Shown here in pieces: positions 61,494 through 64,000 of a stretch of 64,000 nucleotides of DNA (positions are counted from its first letter, which is position 1; every line of letters starts with the position of its first letter). Made by a program: the position numbers and the translations under genes. This stretch comes from an uncultured Bacteroidota bacterium. GTDB lineage: Bacteria > Bacteroidota > Bacteroidia > Flavobacteriales > Flavobacteriaceae. The notes beneath the pieces were generated by a model, which saw nothing but the letters and a program-made list of their open reading frames with translations, ran no database searches and had not been told where the DNA came from. The DNA is taken from positions 1 to 64,000 of the forward strand of contig CABYPD010000006.1 in the NCBI GenBank assembly GCA_902520835.1. Reading direction: 5' to 3'.

Positions 61494-62267
61494 TTGAAAA
61501 CTGTAAATCCAAAAAAAAAATTTGGTCAAAATTTTTTAAATGACAACACAATTGCTACTCAAATAGTTAGTTTTCTCTGCACTGAAAAAACAAACAATAT
61601 AATTGAAGTTGGTCCAGGAATGGGAATTTTGACTAAAGAGATTCTAAAAATTGAGAATTTAAATAAAAAATTTATTGAACTAGATAAAGAATGTTGTGAT
61701 TACTTACTAAACAACTTTTCGGAAATTAAAAAAGACTTAATCAATGATGATTTTTTAAAGATTGATATTAAAAAATTCAATCCCCCAGTTAGTATAATTG
61801 GAAATTTTCCCTACAATATTTCTTCTCAAATTTTATTTAAGGTTTTTGAAAACAAAGAAATTATTTATGAAATGATAGGAATGTTTCAATATGAGGTTGC
61901 TGAGAGAATATGTTCTACTAAAGGAACTAAAAAATATGGAATACTGTCTGTTTTAATTCAGGCTTTTTTTTCTGTTGAACTTTTAATAAAAATTAAACCT
62001 GAATCTTTTTATCCATCTCCCAAAGTTAATTCAGCAGTGATTAGAATAAGAAAGGTTAGAGATAAAATTGATTGTGATGAAATTTTATTTAAACAAATTA
62101 TTAAATCAGCTTTTAATCAAAGAAGAAAAACGCTAAAAAATAGCCTAAAGAGTTTTAAAAAAATAGAAAATATCAAAGAACATAGTATCTTTGACAAACG
62201 AGCAGAGGAACTTGATGTAGATGATTATATTTTTTTAACTAATCTCTTATCTAATGGAAACATTTGA
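61494..62267 (+). CDS. rsmA: 16S rRNA (adenine1518-N6/adenine1519-N6)-dimethyltransferase, probable TTG start
   Basis: PKKKFGQNFLNDNTIATQIV, IIEVGPGMGILTKEIL, IIGNFPYNISSQILFKV. Confidence 0.95.
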   Translation: MKTVNPKKKFGQNFLNDNTIATQIVSFLCTEKTNNIIEVGPGMGILTKEILKIENLNKKFIELDKECCDYLLNNFSEIKKDLINDDFLKIDIKKFNPPVSIIGNFPYNISSQILFKVFENKEIIYEMIGMFQYEVAERICSTKGTKKYGILSVLIQAFFSVELLIKIKPESFYPSPKVNSAVIRIRKVRDKIDCDEILFKQIIKSAFNQRRKTLKNSLKSFKKIENIKEHSIFDKRAEELDVDDYIFLTNLLSNGNI

Positions 62268-63612
62268 GCTATCTAATGAACTTATAGAAAAAGTCTCTCA
62301 GCTAATTTCCAAAAGAAAAAATTCAGAAATAAAGAAAATAGTTGATGGCTTTCACTATGCTGACTTAGCTGAAATTATTGATGAGTTAGATGAAAATCAA
62401 AGAATTTATCTTATTAAACTTATAGATAGCGATAAAACATCTGATGTATTAACTGAATTAGATGAAGATGTAAGAGAAAAAATTCTGAAAACATTATCCC
62501 CCAAAGAAATTGCAGGAGAAATAAAAGAAATGGATAGTGATGATGCTGCTGATATTTTAGATGAATTAACTGATGAAAGAAAAGAAAAAGTAATATCCTT
62601 AATTAAAGACGATAACATTACTGAAAATATTCGTGAACTTTTAAGTTATGACGAAGATTCTGCAGGTGGATTAATGGCAAAAGAATTAATAAGTGTTTAT
62701 GAAAATTGGAGTGTATCAACATGTTTAAGAGAAATAAGAAAACAAGCTGAAAATATAACAAGAGTTCATTCAATATATGTGCTTAATCGAACAAACGAAT
62801 TGATAGGAAGATTGTCACTTAAGGATTTAATTACATCTCCATCTAAAAGTAAAATTAAAGAAATATATATTCCTAAAGTTGATTACGTTCATGTAAAGGA
62901 TTCAGGTGAAGAAGTTGCTAAGATAATGTCAAAATATGACCTTGAAGCTATTCCTGTTGTAGATGATCAAAAACAACTTCAAGGAAGAATAACTATTGAT
63001 GATATTGTAGATTTTATAAAAGATGAGGCAGAAGAAGATTATTTACTAGCTGCAGGTATCTCAAATGATGTAGAAGCTGATGATTCTATTTTTGAGCTAA
63101 CAAAAGCTAGATTACCATGGCTCATATTAGGACTATTTGGCGGATTAGGTAGTGTTTTTATATTGGAAAGCTATGAGTCAATTATGTCAACCCCATCTTT
63201 AAGAGCTTTATTCTTTTACACCCCACTAATCGCTGCTATGGCTGGGAATGTTGGAGTACAATCATCAGCAATTGTTGTGCAAGGATTGGCAAATGATGTA
63301 ATAAAAGACAGTTTGATCTCCAGACTATTTAAAGAAATTAGTTTAACTATTTTAAATGGAATCATACTCGGTGGTTTAATTATTTTATTTGGTTTAATAA
63401 TAGAACAACCTATCGACATGAGTATTACTATTTCTGTTTCAATGATTTTTGTAATTATTGTTGCTGCTCTAATTGGCACATCTGTACCTATAATATTAAA
63501 TAGGTTTGGAATAGATCCTGCTATTGCTACTGGTCCATTTATAACAACGGGAAATGATATAATTGGAATTCTTTTATTTTTCTACATCGCTAAAATTATC
63601 CTTGGATTTTAA
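62254..63612 (+). CDS. mgtE: Magnesium transporter MgtE
   Basis: MDSDDAADILDEL, CBS pair, PLIAAMAGNVGVQSSAIVVQGLA, FGIDPAIATGPFITTGNDIIGILLFF. Confidence 0.97.
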   Translation: METFELSNELIEKVSQLISKRKNSEIKKIVDGFHYADLAEIIDELDENQRIYLIKLIDSDKTSDVLTELDEDVREKILKTLSPKEIAGEIKEMDSDDAADILDELTDERKEKVISLIKDDNITENIRELLSYDEDSAGGLMAKELISVYENWSVSTCLREIRKQAENITRVHSIYVLNRTNELIGRLSLKDLITSPSKSKIKEIYIPKVDYVHVKDSGEEVAKIMSKYDLEAIPVVDDQKQLQGRITIDDIVDFIKDEAEEDYLLAAGISNDVEADDSIFELTKARLPWLILGLFGGLGSVFILESYESIMSTPSLRALFFYTPLIAAMAGNVGVQSSAIVVQGLANDVIKDSLISRLFKEISLTILNGIILGGLIILFGLIIEQPIDMSITISVSMIFVIIVAALIGTSVPIILNRFGIDPAIATGPFITTGNDIIGILLFFYIAKIILGF

Positions 63613-64000
63613 TGAGGATTCTTCATCTAGATCAAAATCACGAATATTTATCTTCAGAACTTGAAAAACTAGGTTTTGAAAATCATTATGATTATACATC
63701 ATCAAAAGATCAGATATTAGAAAAAATTGATGACTATGTAGGAGTAATTATTCGTAGTAGAATTATTATTGATGATGAAATAATTAAATCTGCTAATAAA
63801 CTAAAATTCATTGCTAGAATTGGTGCTGGTTTAGAAAATATTGACTTGATTTCAGCAAAAAAAAATAATGTAAAAGTACTATCAGCTGGTGAAGCTAATT
63901 CTAATGCCGTTGGAGAACATGCTATTGGAATGCTCCTAAGTCTATTAAATAATATTGGAATTAGTAATGAAGAAATAAAAACTAATGTTTGGGAAAGAGA
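63612..64000 (+). CDS. D-isomer-specific 2-hydroxyacid dehydrogenase (3' end beyond window)
   Basis: MRILHLDQNHEYLSSELEKLGFENHYDYTSSKDQILEKIDDYVGVIIRSRIIIDDEIIKSANKLKFIARIGAGLENIDLISAKKNNVKVLSAGEANSNAVGEHAIGMLL. Confidence 0.85.
   Translation, partial: MRILHLDQNHEYLSSELEKLGFENHYDYTSSKDQILEKIDDYVGVIIRSRIIIDDEIIKSANKLKFIARIGAGLENIDLISAKKNNVKVLSAGEANSNAVGEHAIGMLLSLLNNIGISNEEIKTNVWER

Noticed and set aside
58349-63479. ORFs at 58349, 58784, 62406 and 63216
   Set aside because: Alternate-frame or antisense to rplY, pth and mgtE.
1-64000. CRISPR arrays, transposases, integrases, toxin-antitoxin or defence islands
   Set aside because: None seen on reading both strands and the ORF list.

Overview
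This is a low-GC chromosomal window from a marine-type Bacteroidetes/Flavobacteriia genome. The taxon is inferred from gene content and style only. The left end carries a 3'-truncated odhB facing a 3'-truncated metK across a short shared sequence at about 589-600, followed by sucA, a cupin, and umuC-umuD. From about 6.8 to 50.6 kb lies a very large surface-polysaccharide region. Module A (6.8-36 kb) has dTDP-rhamnose genes, an initiating sugar transferase, FkbM and PhyH-like enzymes, glycosyltransferases, Wzx/Wzy-like proteins, and a nonulosonic (legionaminic-like) acid cassette with a HisH/HisF/amidotransferase trio. Module B (36.5-50 kb) has Wzi, glycosyltransferases, a second Wzx/Wzy pair, Wzz and a multi-SLBB Wza-like exporter. 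Next come metF and a split metH, preceded by a sequence that closely resembles a SAM-II riboswitch, then a long WcaJ-type transferase and tRNA-Leu(CAA). The right end is housekeeping: prs, rplY, pth, ribF, serS, rsmA, mgtE and a partial 2-hydroxyacid dehydrogenase. The most notable observations are: (1) the odhB/metK inverted junction, (2) the SAM-II-like leader of metH, (3) several gene scars in the polysaccharide region (an rfbC tail fused to a small basic protein, a remnant of an NDP-sugar dehydrogenase start, a lipoprotein pseudogene, an SDR with a one-base start frameshift, and a coding-like tail after the FkbM stop), (4) a perfect palindrome in front of umuC, and (5) the unusual composition of the nonulosonate cassette. 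No rRNA, CRISPR array, transposase or integrase was seen.
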